This document shows positions 14,001 through 24,204 of a DNA stretch of 64,000 bases, piece after piece (position 1 is the first letter of the stretch; the number at the start of each line of letters is the position of its first letter). The notes under the pieces are model-generated. The model worked only from the letters and a program-made list of their open reading frames with translations. It ran no database searches and was not told where the DNA came from. A program made the position numbers and the translations under genes. The stretch comes from Terebella lapidaria (taxonomy: Eukaryota; Annelida; Polychaeta; Terebellida; Terebellidae): contig OX424561.1 in the NCBI GenBank assembly GCA_949152475.1, positions 9,548,001 to 9,612,000 on the forward strand, in the 5' to 3' direction.

Positions 14001-17000
14001 GGACTAAATTGTGGACGTATAGGAAATGATGTATGCCGAATCTTTTCATGACCTTGAATTTGACCTTTGACCTCATGTTCAAGGTCAGGCACAAAATGGC
14101 TAATATCTCGCTTATTATTGACTTTAAAGCTTAGGAATCAATTGTCGACATATAGGAAATGGCATATGCCGAATATTCTGATGACCTTGAATTTGATATT
14201 TGACCTCATTTTCAAGGTCAGAGCACAAAACGGCTAACATCTCGCTCATCATCGACTATACAGCTTAGAAATCAATTGTGGACATATAGGAGATGATATA
14301 GTCGGAATATTGTGCTGACCTTGGATTTTACCTTTGACCTCATTTTCAAGGTCAAAGAACGGAATTGCTAATATCTCGTTTATTATCGACTTTACAACTT
14401 GTGAATCAATTGTGGACAGATAGAAAATGATATACATGTATGCTGAATATTGTCATGACCTTGAATTTGAACTTTGACCTCATTTTCAAGGTCAGCGCAC
14501 AGAATGGCTAATATCTCGCTTATTATCAACTTTACAGATTAGGAATCAATTTTGGACATATAGGAAATGATATATGCTGAATATTGTCGTGACCTTGAAT
14601 TGACCTTTGACTTCATTTTCAATGTCTTACAAGACAACTTGGCTAATATCTTGTTTATTATCAAATTTGCAACTTAGGATTCTATTGTGGACATACAGCA
14701 AATGATATGTGCTGAATATTCTGGTGACCTTTAATTTGACTTTTGATTTCATTTTCAAGGTCATAGGATATAATGACTTATATATCTCCTATCACTGAAC
14801 TTACAGCTTAGTAATCAATTGTGAACGTATAGGAAATCATATATGCTGAATACTCTCCTGACTTTAGATCTGACCGTGACCTTATTTTCAAGGCCACGGG
14901 ACAAAATAGCTATTATATATTGTCCGTTCACCTATCTTATCCCTTGGGCTAATTTTTTGGCAGATCGGCGTCAGGCAAACACAACCACCACGGCACCACC
15001 TCCAACCACCACCACATCTACAGCAGGTGGTGAAGGGAGCAGTGGCAGTGTGGACAGCGTCAGTGACAGTGACAGCAGCTTGAGTGACAGCAGCTCCTTC
15101 GGTAAACTTCTAGTAATCTGAGTATCTGATTGTCGAAGAAAGTAGAACCGTGGGGCAAATAGAAAATAGAACCTTGTGAGATAGTTCCAGTCCATGTGTT
15201 GCATGCTAGTCAATAATTGAAGTGTTTTCATCATTGTGTGTCTTTCATAACTAAAAGAAAACAATTTCCCCTGACTATCACAATGGAAATGAAATGCTTG
15301 AGATCTCCCGATCACCGAATATTAGGTTTGGTATTTTTAGGTTACCGGACCTATGGTCCGGTAACCTATTGGCATGGCATTGTGTCCGTTGTCTGTAATC
15401 GTCGGCGTCAGCGTCGTTCGTCCACATTTTTATCCTTGAAGTTTACGGGTGAATCTTTCTGAAGTTTTGCACAAAAAATGCCTAAAAATGTTTTTGAAAA
15501 GGGGTATTTTTTTTCTGTTTTCGCATTTTTTTTCAAAATGGCAGCCATTTTTCGATGAAAAACGGTTGATTTCTGACTTTGGCGGCCATTTTCTCAAATA
15601 CAATTCAGACAGATTTGAAATCTTTGTTTAAAAAAATTGCCCTCATATAACTCTGTGACGGGTATAAGTTTCATTGCCCCTGAATCGCCGGTCTGCGTGT
15701 AGCGGCCATTTTCATTTTCCGAACGGGTCCCAATGGGACTTTTTCATGTTAAATTCTCCTATGCTTTATAATGGCTCACATTAATACCAATATGTCACTC
15801 AATATTGAGATCAGAGACTAGGAATCAATTGTGGACACATAGGAAATGATATATGCTGATCATTGTCATGACCTTGAATTTGACCATTGACCTCATTTTC
15901 AAGGTCAGAGTACAAAATGGCTAATATCTTGCTTATTATTGACTTTACAGCTTAGGAATCAATCGTTTACATATAGGAAATGATATAGTCGAACATTCTG
16001 ATGACCGTGAATTTGACCTTTGACCTCATTCTCAAGGTCAAAGCACGAAATGGCTAATATCTCGCTTATTATCCACTTTACAGCTTGGGACTAAATTGTG
16101 GACGTATAGGAAATGATGTATGCCGAATATTTTCATGACCTTGAATTTGACCTTTGACCTCATGTTCAAGGTCAGGCACAAAATGGCTAATATCTCGCTT
16201 ATTATTGACTTTGAAGCTTAGGAATCAATTGTCGACATATAGGAAATGGCATATGCCGAATATTCTGATGACCTTGAATTTGATATTTGACCTCATTTTC
16301 AAGGTCAGAGCACCAAAATGGCTAACATCTCGCTCATTATCGACTTTACAGCTTAGGAATCAATTGTGGACATATAGGAAATGATATAGTCCGAATATTG
16401 TGCTGACCTTGGATTTGACCTTTGACCTCATTTTCAAGGTCAAAGAACGGAATGGCTAATATCTCGCTTATTATCGACCTTACAACTTGTGAATCAATTG
16501 TGGACAGATAGGAAATGATATACATGTATGCTGAATATTGTCATGACCTCGAATTTAAACTTTGACCTCATTTTCAAGGTCAGAGCACAGAATGGCTAAT
16601 ATCTCGCTTATTATCAACTTTGCAGATAAGGAATCAATTTTGGACCTATAGGAAATGACATATGCTGAATGTTGTCGTGACCTTGAATTGACCTTTGAGC
16701 TCATTTTCAATGTCTTACAGGACAACTTGGCTAATATCTTGCTTATTATCAAATTTGCAACTTAGGATTCTATTGTGGACATACAGCAAATGATATGTGC
16801 TGGATATTCTGGTGACCTTCAATTTGACTTTTGATTTCATTTTCAAGGTCATAGGATATAATGAAATATATCTCTCTTATTACTGAATTTACAGCTTAGT
16901 AATCAATTGTGAACGTATAGGAAATCATATATGCTGAATACTCTCGTGACTTCAGATCTGACCGTGACCTTATTTTCGAGGCCACGGGACAAAATAGCTA

Positions 17001-20000
17001 TTATATATTGTCCGTTCACCTATCTTATCCCTTGGGCTAATTTTTTGGCAGATCGGCGTCAGGCAAACACAACCACCACGGCACCACCTCCAACCACCAC
17101 CACATCTACAGCAGGTGGTGAAGGGAGCAGTGGCAGTGTGGACAGCGTCAGTGACAGTGACAGCAGCTTGAGTGACAGCAGCTTGAGTGACAGCAGCTCC
17201 TTCTGTAAACTTATAGTAATCTGAGTATCTGATTGTCAAAGAAAGTAGAACTGTTGGGCAAATAGAAAATAGAACCCTGTCAGATAGTTCCAGTCCATGT
17301 GTCTAGTCCATGTGTCGCAGTCCATGCTAGTCAATAATTCATTACAAAAATATGTCAACAGGCAATAATTGGTTTCATTCACTGGGATACCGTGGTATTG
17401 AATATTTTGAAGAGTATTCTTGTTATTATGTTGAACTGATCAGCTGTCCGTTTGTTCTATTCTGGCAGACCGACGTCAGGTCAACACAACAACGACACCC
17501 CCGACAACCACCACCACCACCACCGCCAACCCCAATGATACGACAACGACACCCCCGACAACCGCCACCACCACCACCAACCCCAATGATACGACAACGA
17601 CACCCCCGACAACCACGACCACCACAACCAACCCCAACGATACCACTACTACAACCAGCACTATTGCTCCCCCGGTGGACGGTAAGCTAAGAACACTACC
17701 AAACCACCACTTCCCCAGCCTATAGCAAACAACACAACAAGTGCCACTTTGTCGTGTTATCCATCTCGACATCTCCAGCCTGTAGCAACAAATACAAGAA
17801 CAGGAACTTAGTCCAGGCCTTATATGGCCCTAATGGGGTTAGATAGGGAAAAAAAGCAACACTACATATCATTTGTGATTTGATTACAGAAATATATGCT
17901 GAGCAACATATCAAAAGTCTAAAGTTCTCAAAATATGGAAAGTTAGACAAAATCGCAATTTTTTGGACCCCCCGTTTGAGTCATTTTCCGCCCCATTTCG
18001 CCATGTCAGAATTTAGTCTACTGTAAGGATTTGGGGTAGACATTTGGATGCCAAAGCTGAATTTGTGCACAGTGACTCTGGAGATCATATCTCTATCCCA
18101 CAAAAAGTCCCCATCCAATCCCATGAGGGGTTTTCCCAAAAATCCAAGAGAGCCGCCATTCATATGCAAAATACCTTAAAGTTGAACTAGCAGGTTATCT
18201 ACTGCATCTACTTTGGTGATTTTAGTGTCTATTCCCATGTTTTCTGACCCAAGGAATCTGATGGTGATATTGCTGAGTTTCTGTGGCTGTTGGTTGTTTC
18301 AAAATCCGGAATTGCTGCTAGAAAAACCTGGAAAATTCGAAAAAAAAACACGTTTCTAGCCATATGTCAGCTTCTATATCAGATGAAAGCAAAATGCTGG
18401 TGTCTACCCCTATATTATCTGACCCAAGATTTACAGTGGTGATAAACGCCATGTCTCTGTAACTGTTGGTTGCCTCAGAAATAAATATGGCAATAATTTT
18501 ACAATAATTTTTTATTCACAAAGAGGCTTCGTTCAATCACAGCTGTGTGAATGGTGCTTGCTCAACACAGCAAAGAGCTTTGATAATCCCTTGTCACATT
18601 CACAAACAGGAAGAGTAGCTTATCCAGTTGTTGTGACCAGAGAGATGTTGATGCTAATTTATGCGTGGCAAAGCATGTCAAAAATTTTGGTGGAGCACTT
18701 CTAAAGCAGAAAATTGCATGACAGGAACTCTGCCACAACGGATCCGAGCTCATCCACATCCACAACTCTCGCCCACAATGAAACCATAGGGCCTAAACAA
18801 GTGATTCTGTTGAGATCCCTTCAACAACCCGCGTTTTCCTGTTTTGGCATGGCATATATTTTGAGTCCAATGATGTCGGAGGGGAACTACGAGCTTGAAA
18901 TTTTCTAAATGTCGGCTCGGATCGTGCTGCTGTTCCAAACGGACTGTTCAAATTACTACATATGATTGACAACATGACGTGATATTTAAAAAAACCAGTT
19001 TGTTGTGAAAGGTAACATGACAAGACGTGAAGGAATAACATGTTAGGTGGATGATGAATGTACTTGGGTATTGGTTCCCTGTTTTTTTAGCACAGGATGC
19101 CAGCATGAGGCAGTGGCAATGTTTGTCCAGTGGGTGTCGGGGGCATTGAAATGGAGCGACTTGTCGCCACTGTTGAGTAGAAGAGGTTCAAAAAGAGGCT
19201 TGGTGAAGGCATTCTCTGATCATGAAGCCCAAACTGTTAAGGAGCCCAACTGCCAAAGGCAGTATTTCCTCCAAGATCTCAGAAAAGCTGGTCGAGCATA
19301 TATATTGTAGCAGCTGCCAGGCAATCCAGGGTAGAATCTATCAAGACTACAGACTGTAGGGGCGTTGGTCTTCCCCTGGCTGAGGCATGGCCACAGACAC
19401 CGAGTAAAGGGAGGATGAGTGATGCAACACCTCCTTGGGAGGGCCAAAACGACTTGGCAAGAAAGTCCTTCTGGGAAGGTTCAAAGAGCTTGGAAAGCTT
19501 CGACCGCTTGGCATTGTCTCCCTTGTTCTTGAGAGCTCACTGCCAACGGCGCTTAAAAGCTTGGTGAACACTCCGGCTCAGAGGCAACGCTGATGAGCTC
19601 CAACTGGAGGTATGAGAAGGCCGCAGGCAACCTGGTCCACCTGGTCCTGGTCATACCAACGAGGAAAGCAGATAGGGTGGAGCCAGCGACAGCTTGATCG
19701 GTCGCTGAGGCTGGCCTGGTGTAACCAAGCACAGGAAAGGCAATTGACACGTAAAAAATACTCTGTACCAGCGTAGCCGCGAGGAACTGCTCCCTTGGGA
19801 CGAGCCCGGGCTGGAGAGCCTGGCAGTGTCAAAGCGGGGATGACAGCCAGCTGCACGTGGCGTCCTGTTTTAAACACGCGGGAAGCAGGAAGATACCAGG
19901 CGGGGATGACAGCCAGCTGCACGTGGCGTCCTGTTTTAAACCTGCGGGAAGCAGGAAGATACCAGGCGGAGACAGCTCTTGTGTACGCTGACATGCAATA

Positions 20001-22452
20001 ATCGATGGGTCATTTGAGTTTTCATCTACTGCCTCATAGAATTGAACATCTTCTGGGGCTGGAACGTTAGACAAGCGCCGAGGCTCAGATCCAGCTGCCT
20101 GAGATCTTTGGGGTAGAACCTGTACCTGTAAGGGTATTGTCGTACCTGACGGAAATCCCACAGAAATGGCCTTAGTAGCGAGTCACACGAACATGGAAGG
20201 GAGCGTTCCTGAAGCCAAGGAGGTCCCAAAGGAGAGGCCTAAATCCCACGTTGCAATGGCGGCAGCGAAAACAAGCCTCGAGGTTGACACATCGTCTGGA
20301 AGAGCGGACATTCGACTCAAAGGTACAAGAATGCAGTAGAAGATATGGAGAATCACCGCTGACTGCATCGGCATTGATTGTCCCAATGGAAACCAGGTTC
20401 CTATCAGGACCCAGCCCCGGGTCCGGACCCAGACAGGGCTGGCCAACCGGCATGAAAAAAATTCCGACTCGGTGTTCGAGTTCTCATTGGAGGCCGTGCC
20501 CCAAAAGGGATGATCCTGGTGATTGCAACATTCCCTGATGGTAAAACGCAGCCAGAAAGACACGGATTACAAGAATACTAGTATGTTATAAGGAGTGCTG
20601 TTCCAATGAGTAGGAGAATGGGAGAAGTTGACACTGTTCTGCCATTTGGTGACTTTGTTGGGGGATTAGAATGGATAGCGACAAATAGATAAATTTATAT
20701 TCCTAGACTAAATCCATGGATGAATTTTACAAAATAAGTGTACGTGGGCAAATCCTAGTGATACTAAAGTATCAAAGTCAAAGCCATGTGAACATCACAG
20801 ACACTTATCCAGCTCAGTGTGAGATCGGGTGCTCCGTAAGAGTGAGGTCATTCCTTAATCTTTCGCATGCGGGGTTTCGCTATGTGGGACGCATATTTTA
20901 AGTAGGCTGTATGGGTACCGTCTAATATGGAAGTAATGTATAGTGGATACATATGGAGTGAAATCGAGATAAACACAATGTCCTATTGCAACAAACATAC
21001 GTGATCGTGGCGTTTCGGGAGTGAAAAACTAGAAAAGCTTCACCCCATGTTTAGAAATGTTATCTCTTTAGACTTTTATTATGTTATTTAGATGCCTTTA
21101 AGGTAAACAATTCCACATGATTTGTTAGTGTTGCAATTTTTTCCCCGTGAAACACTATATACCCTAGACTAACCCTGTCGTGCCAGTTTCCACTGGAAGT
21201 GTCATACCGAGAGATACCATCTAATGAAACATCCAAAGAAACGTATAGTCAAACAGCCCTCTGCATATCTTCTGCATGTACATTCCCGGAATGCTGTATA
21301 TGTCCATTTGCACGCACACCACACGGAGACCCATATCTGTCCAGAATGTTCAAGACGCATATAGTCAAACAGCCCTCTGCATATCTCCTGCATGTACACC
21401 TCACGATGTGCCATATATATCCAGAGTGTGGAACCTACCATGATCCCGTCAAAATCGATGGGGACACTGTGCTGACATACCCCAGCACTGGCAACTATCC
21501 CGACAACACCCACTGTGTCTGGTTCTTCCACGATGAACGCCCTGAAGTAGGTTCCATGTTTACATCGTGTATTAGACTTGCTACTTGTTTATATTACGAC
21601 GGTAACCTATCCAAGTAACCCATCATTCCATATAAAATAAACAATTACATTCGTTCTGTGTATGAGGCGATTCATAAGAATTATCACTAACCGCCTATGA
21701 CTCACAGTACGCCGGAGGAGTGAGAATCGTCCTGGAGAGTATTGATCTCGAGTTATCCACTCTTTGCTACCATGATTACCTGTTCCTGATCAATGGCAGA
21801 TGTCTGTCCTATCTCCACTATAGACATAGCTCCCGCAGATGGAGCAGCCGCCGGAGGTAGGCATGGCCAGTTTGTCACACCTTTGACCAAAGCAACAGTC
21901 AAACACCCATACTCAGGCCCCAATCGGTGGCTCACACGAGAAGCATGCTTAACCAGAATTCTAAATTCCCAGAAATCATGATTAGAACAAATTGATAGTT
22001 AATACTTGGACTAGTTGCAGTACCAATGAATGAATAGACGCAGTTTGTGGAGTATTAAAACACATTTCATATGAACTACGGGCCTTTAATATTTGAGAAT
22101 GTACATAATATAGATTGGAGTTACATGCCAATTGAGAGGTCTTCATAGGACTGGTGTGACTGGCGAAATATATCTCCAACTCTTGTAAAAGGCTCTTACG
22201 AAACGCTGAACATACATCCATGTGTTTTCCGTTTTCCGGATTGAATGGTTTTTTTTGGTCTAATTCCCAAGGAATGGGCGAAGGCGTCGCAATCGAGTGC
22301 GTGTGTTCAATGAATCCCCGAAGCTTGCCAAGTTTTGTGGGACAAGTGCTGACAAGACCTTCGAGAGTGACAACAACAACATGCTGATTGTTTTCCGGTC
22401 TGACTCTTCCGGGACTGGAACTGGCTTCACGGCTAGATTTGAGCCCAAGTGA
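2000..22452 (+). CDS. Secreted CUB-domain protein with amplified Ser/Thr-rich repeat exons
   Basis: Fourteen coding exons join without a phase conflict: 2000-2064, 2339-2372, 4422-4530, 4847-4984, 6618-6755, 8565-8702, 10833-10970, 12780-12917, 14964-15101, 17052-17204, 17469-17681, 21425-21546, 21708-21856, 22272-22452. They total 1,854 nt, or 617 residues. Order: signal peptide (1 to ~20, hydrophobic LALLAALLVVCL), acidic linker (34-69), seven repeats starting RRQANTTTT (71-396), Thr/Pro/Asn mucin segment with NPNDTTTT repeats (398-467), one CUB domain (469-617). The CUB has the canonical cysteines at 469, 498, 528 and 580. There is no membrane anchor, so it should be secreted and heavily O-glycosylated. 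I do not recognise a named orthologue. The exon joins are my prediction; splice sites, phases and the CUB motif support each other. Number of repeats spliced in may vary. Confidence 0.85.
2339..2372 (+). CDS. Exon: 34-nt mini-exon (GGRPRDTVQLQ)
   Basis: It has acceptor TATTTCAAG and donor CAG|GTATGT. It enters in phase 2 and leaves in phase 0. The phase match on both sides and the good donor support it despite its size. Confidence 0.65.
2486..3830 (+). repeat. Modular repeat, about three ~415-bp units, in intron 2
   Basis: The block opens with a small hairpin (TCCGCT...AGCGGA). The phrase GCCCTTGAATCG...CGGTCT...GCGGCCATTTT recurs near 2733, 3143 and 3563. Each module also holds AAAACTGTCTxATCAGTTTTGAGA, CCATTTCCAGCAAAAAA and a GACCTTGAATTTGACCTTC stretch. 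Similar modules lie at 31.2-31.9 kb (inverted) and 57.3-58.4 kb. Open frames inside are fortuitous. Confidence 0.75.
4422..4530 (+). CDS. Exon: acidic linker
   Basis: It has acceptor CGTCTGACAG and donor CTAG|GTTAGC, phase 0 in and phase 1 out. The reading is VRDLESLVEGLLAESDQEFD followed by a Gly/Ser/Asp tail. It is strongly acidic and low in complexity. It supplies the phase change needed between the mini-exon and the phase 1-1 repeat exons. Confidence 0.75.
4847..4984 (+). CDS. Repeat exon copy 1
   Basis: The exon is 138 nt, phase 1-1, with acceptor TATTTTGGCAG and donor TTCG|GTAATC. It encodes RRQANTTTTAPPPTTTTSTA, then GGEGSSGSVDSVSDSDSSLS, then DSSSF. It holds an NTT N-glycosylation sequon and a Ser/Asp-rich acidic tail. 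It is preceded by a shorter, different intron from the other copies, so it is likely the oldest border of the array. Confidence 0.85.
5211..5640 (+). repeat. GGTTACC hairpin-capped module, first of six in the array
   Basis: The hairpin lies at 5223-5252 and the module follows: GTCATCGTCGGCGTCAGCGT, TTTTGCACCAAAATGCCTAAA, a T-rich run, then GTTGCCCCTGAATCGCCGGT and GCGGCCATTTT. Equivalent hairpins lie at 6993, 8943, 11208, 13158 and 15339. Confidence 0.75.
6618..6755 (+). CDS. Repeat exon copy 2
   Basis: The exon is 138 nt, phase 1-1, with acceptor TTTTTTGGCAG and donor TTCG|GTATAC. The protein is identical to copy 1. It is identical at DNA level to copy 4, exactly 4,215 bp downstream. Confidence 0.85.
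8565..8702 (+). CDS. Repeat exon copy 3
   Basis: The exon is 138 nt, phase 1-1, with donor TTTG|GTATAC. The penultimate codon is TTT where the others have TTC, a silent change. Its counterpart in the duplicated block is copy 5, 4,215 bp away. Confidence 0.85.
10833..10970 (+). CDS. Repeat exon copy 4
   Basis: The exon is 138 nt, phase 1-1, with acceptor TTTTTTGGCAG and donor TTCG|GTATAC. Its sequence equals copy 2, including the silent ACA codon in the Thr run. The two copies belong to one recently duplicated block. Confidence 0.85.
12780..12917 (+). CDS. Repeat exon copy 5
   Basis: The exon is 138 nt, phase 1-1, with donor TTCG|GTATAC. It differs from copy 3 only at the silent TTC/TTT codon. 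The protein is unchanged. Confidence 0.85.
14964..15101 (+). CDS. Repeat exon copy 6
   Basis: The exon is 138 nt, phase 1-1, with donor TTCG|GTAAAC. It carries the silent GGT GGT pair seen in copies 1 and 7 but not in copies 2-5, so copies 1, 6 and 7 form a second sequence class. Confidence 0.85.
15339..15367. repeat. Perfect 29-nt hairpin terminus
   Basis: Two 13-nt arms (AGGTTACCGGACC) flank a 3-nt loop. This is the best-preserved copy in the gene 1 array. Near-perfect copies also lie at 35775, 35958 and 36093 on the opposite side of inverted arrays. Confidence 0.85.
17052..17204 (+). CDS. Repeat exon copy 7, with a 15-nt internal duplication
   Basis: The exon is 153 nt, phase 1-1. The SLSDS coding segment is repeated once in frame, lengthening the acidic Ser/Asp tail by five residues. 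The last base is T instead of G (TTCT|GTAAAC), so the codon across the junction to the mucin exon becomes Tyr instead of Asp. It is the last copy before the mucin exon. Confidence 0.85.
17469..17681 (+). CDS. Exon: Thr-rich mucin segment
   Basis: The exon is 213 nt, phase 1-1, with acceptor TTCTGGCAG and donor GGACG|GTAAGC. It starts RRQVNTTTTPP, clearly homologous to the start of the repeat exons (RRQANTTTTAPP). It then expands into three NPNDTTTT units separated by Pro/Thr runs and ends STIAPPVD. The NDT triplets are N-glycosylation sequons and the Thr runs are typical O-glycosylation substrate. It is probably a diverged older relative of the amplified exon. Confidence 0.85.
19834..19965. 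repeat. 66-bp tandem duplication
   Basis: Two adjacent copies of a 66-bp unit start GCGGGGATGACAGCC. They differ at only a few bases. Confidence 0.85.
21245..21424. repeat. ~116-bp tandem duplication ending at the CUB acceptor
   Basis: ATAGTCAAACAGCCCTCTGC at 21245 recurs at 21361, followed in both by CATGTACA and a pyrimidine/TATA-rich tail. The second copy ends in the splice acceptor used for the first CUB exon. The first copy carries a related but weaker tail. Confidence 0.7.
21425..21546 (+). CDS. Exon: CUB domain, first part
   Basis: It has acceptor TATATCCAG and donor CTGAA|GTAGGT, phase 1 in and 0 out. It opens with ECGTYHDP and holds YPSTGNYPDNTHCVWFF, the hallmark Pro-x-Asn-Tyr-Pro...Cys-x-Trp segment of CUB domains. 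Cys469 and Cys498 should form the first disulfide. Confidence 0.9.
21708..21856 (+). CDS. Exon: CUB domain, middle part with basic insert
   Basis: It has acceptor GACTCACAG and donor CGGAG|GTAGGC, phase 0 in and 2 out. It starts YAGGVRIVLESIDLELSTLC and continues YHDYLFLING, the conserved beta strands and Cys528. It then departs from the usual CUB pattern into an Arg/Ser-rich stretch that continues into the next exon. Confidence 0.8.
22272..22452 (+). CDS. Exon: CUB domain, last part and stop
   Basis: It has acceptor TTCCCAAG, enters in phase 2 and ends at TGA. After an Arg-rich start it reads VFNESPKLAKFCGTSADK, then SDNNNMLIVFRSDSSGTGTG and FTARFEPK, a textbook CUB C-terminus with Cys580 and the final GF-x-A-x-F strand. 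No clear AATAAA signal lies just downstream. Confidence 0.88.
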
Positions 22453-22598
22453 TCACTACAGATCATAGGTAACCATGGTAACGGGCCGCTAGCTGCATGC
22501 TCACTGAGCAATGTGTGGAATAAGTAACAACAGTTCAGCAACTACAGTAGATATCACTCCGTGAGCAATATTTGCTTTAACCAAGCTCAATATCAAAG

Positions 22599-22855
22599 TA
22601 TAAACCCCTAGGGGGTGATATCAGATTAAAGACGGCGTTGATATCACTACTAAATTTGCAGAAATGTTCACGGGATTTATGGCAGATAATACACTGATGA
22701 TACTCGGTGTGATATCACCATCAGATCTCGGCTGCGCCTGACAGTGATATCACACCTCTCTCATCAGTGCATTATAATCCCGTGAACATTTCTGCAAATT
22801 TAGTAGTGATATCAACGCCGTCTTCAAATCTGATATCACCCCCTAGGGGTTTATA
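22599..22855. mobile_element. Palindromic MITE with long TIRs
   Basis: It has ~80-bp inverted arms starting TATAAACCCCTAGGGGGTGA and holding GTGATATCA motifs and GCAGAAATGTTCACGGGA. The right arm is the reverse complement. Flanking TA suggests a TA target duplication. It has no coding capacity. Confidence 0.85.
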
Positions 22856-24200
22856 TTTTGTTATACCTAATCATAACTCAGCTATATGACATAATGTATT
22901 TTGGCGAGAATATATTGAGTACATGTAGGTGACTTTACAGGTGACTGTATTGAACAGGTGTTATCATTGTTCTTATTTATTTACAGCGGCCCGAGTATTA
23001 GTAACGAAGAAATCCGATGTTTTGGATGGACAGAACTGTGTATGAAGACTCGTTCTGTATCCCAAAATAAAATAACGCATGCATCATTCAATTTGTGTCT
23101 GTGTTTTGTGCCCGAAATAACGCTCGTTATAGACCCAGACCTGGTACTTGAGAGATATATTCCATTTTCTATCCTTATAAATGTATACCATAATGAACCT
23201 TTGAATGTGATTAGGTATAAGATTTTTTGCTGGATTTGCCGTCTCATAAGGCCCCTACATATTTCCAATTGGACTGCATGTCCTCCGGACAACTTTGGGG
23301 ACTCCGAGAATGTTTTATATGCAAACTAATACCAACATTTCCGAAACAAGAAAATGCATCATAGATGCCCAAAAACCAACATCGCCTGGTGGAAAAAAAA
23401 GATTCTATGTTGGTTTAGGCACTTCCTATTTAACTGCATATATCACTATCCTCTCTACACGGAATATACGTTGTTGGAAACTTCACGAATTCGTTTAAAA
23501 TTGTGGCCAATTTTTTCTTTGCTCTATATTATACACTAACTTTACTTTTGCATTCCAATACTAGTATTACCTGGAAATCCACCACAAATAGAAGTCAGCT
23601 TATTTATACCGATGACATATCCAAAAATTCAGATAACCCTATGATGGTGTCCTAAATTCATTCAAAACATATATGTGTATATTCAAATGCAGCAACAATC
23701 TAGACATGGTATTACATATTTATTTGCCACTGCCTAGCAGTTCATGCATACTATGACATTTGATCTGTGGTGCCAAAGTCATACCAACAACATGGAAACA
23801 GAATACTAGTAGCAGTACTATGTTTACTGCAATGCCTTACTGTGACCAGAATTTTCCAGCAACAATGGATCATGATTAAAATCCCATATATTAACATTTA
23901 CTACTGTAAATGTACTGTACTGTACTTTGTTATTCATTGCCATCCAGGCTGTACGAAACCTTCATCACAAATATATTACCATAGTCTATGAGTTTCTTAA
24001 ATGCAAATAAATGATGGATAGTATGTTGCGCACACTATACATGAACTTTTGACAAAACGTCATGATCAACCTATGATGATCAATAATAATATTGATAAGA
24101 TAAGATGAACTTTATTTTACCTCGGTATAGCATGAAACAATAAACACTAGCCACAAGGTTATTAACCGACAATGAATCATAGATGATGCATGGCATCAAA
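22856..24200. other. No gene seen
   Basis: AT-rich unique-looking sequence downstream of gene 1. The open frame at 22958-23329 (+) shows no motif, no good splice context and no family resemblance. Confidence 0.5.
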
Positions 24201-24204
24201 GATT

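Larger units (their letters stand above)
4847..17230 (+). repeat. Tandem array of ~2-kb exon-bearing units
   Basis: The seven exon copies are spaced 1,771, 1,947, 2,268, 1,947, 2,184 and 2,088 bp apart. Each unit is exon, about 240 bp of unique-looking intron, a GGTTACC hairpin module (~420 bp), several ~134-bp satellite units, then the next acceptor. Alternation of 1,947 and ~2,200 bp spacing shows a two-unit higher-order period. Confidence 0.9.
17690..21424 (+). other. Intron between mucin and CUB exons, with a GC-richer unrecognised stretch
   Basis: No coding exon is needed here because phases match across it. 19040-20560 is richer in G and C than its surroundings and holds several medium open frames on both strands, none of which I recognise. 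It contains a perfect-looking 66-bp tandem duplication at 19834-19965 (GATGACAGCCAGCTGCACGT). It may be a decayed mobile element; this is unproven. Confidence 0.4.

Noticed and set aside
4847-17204. Regular repeats as a CRISPR array
   Set aside because: Eukaryotic context, 2-kb spacing, and the repeated unit is a coding exon.
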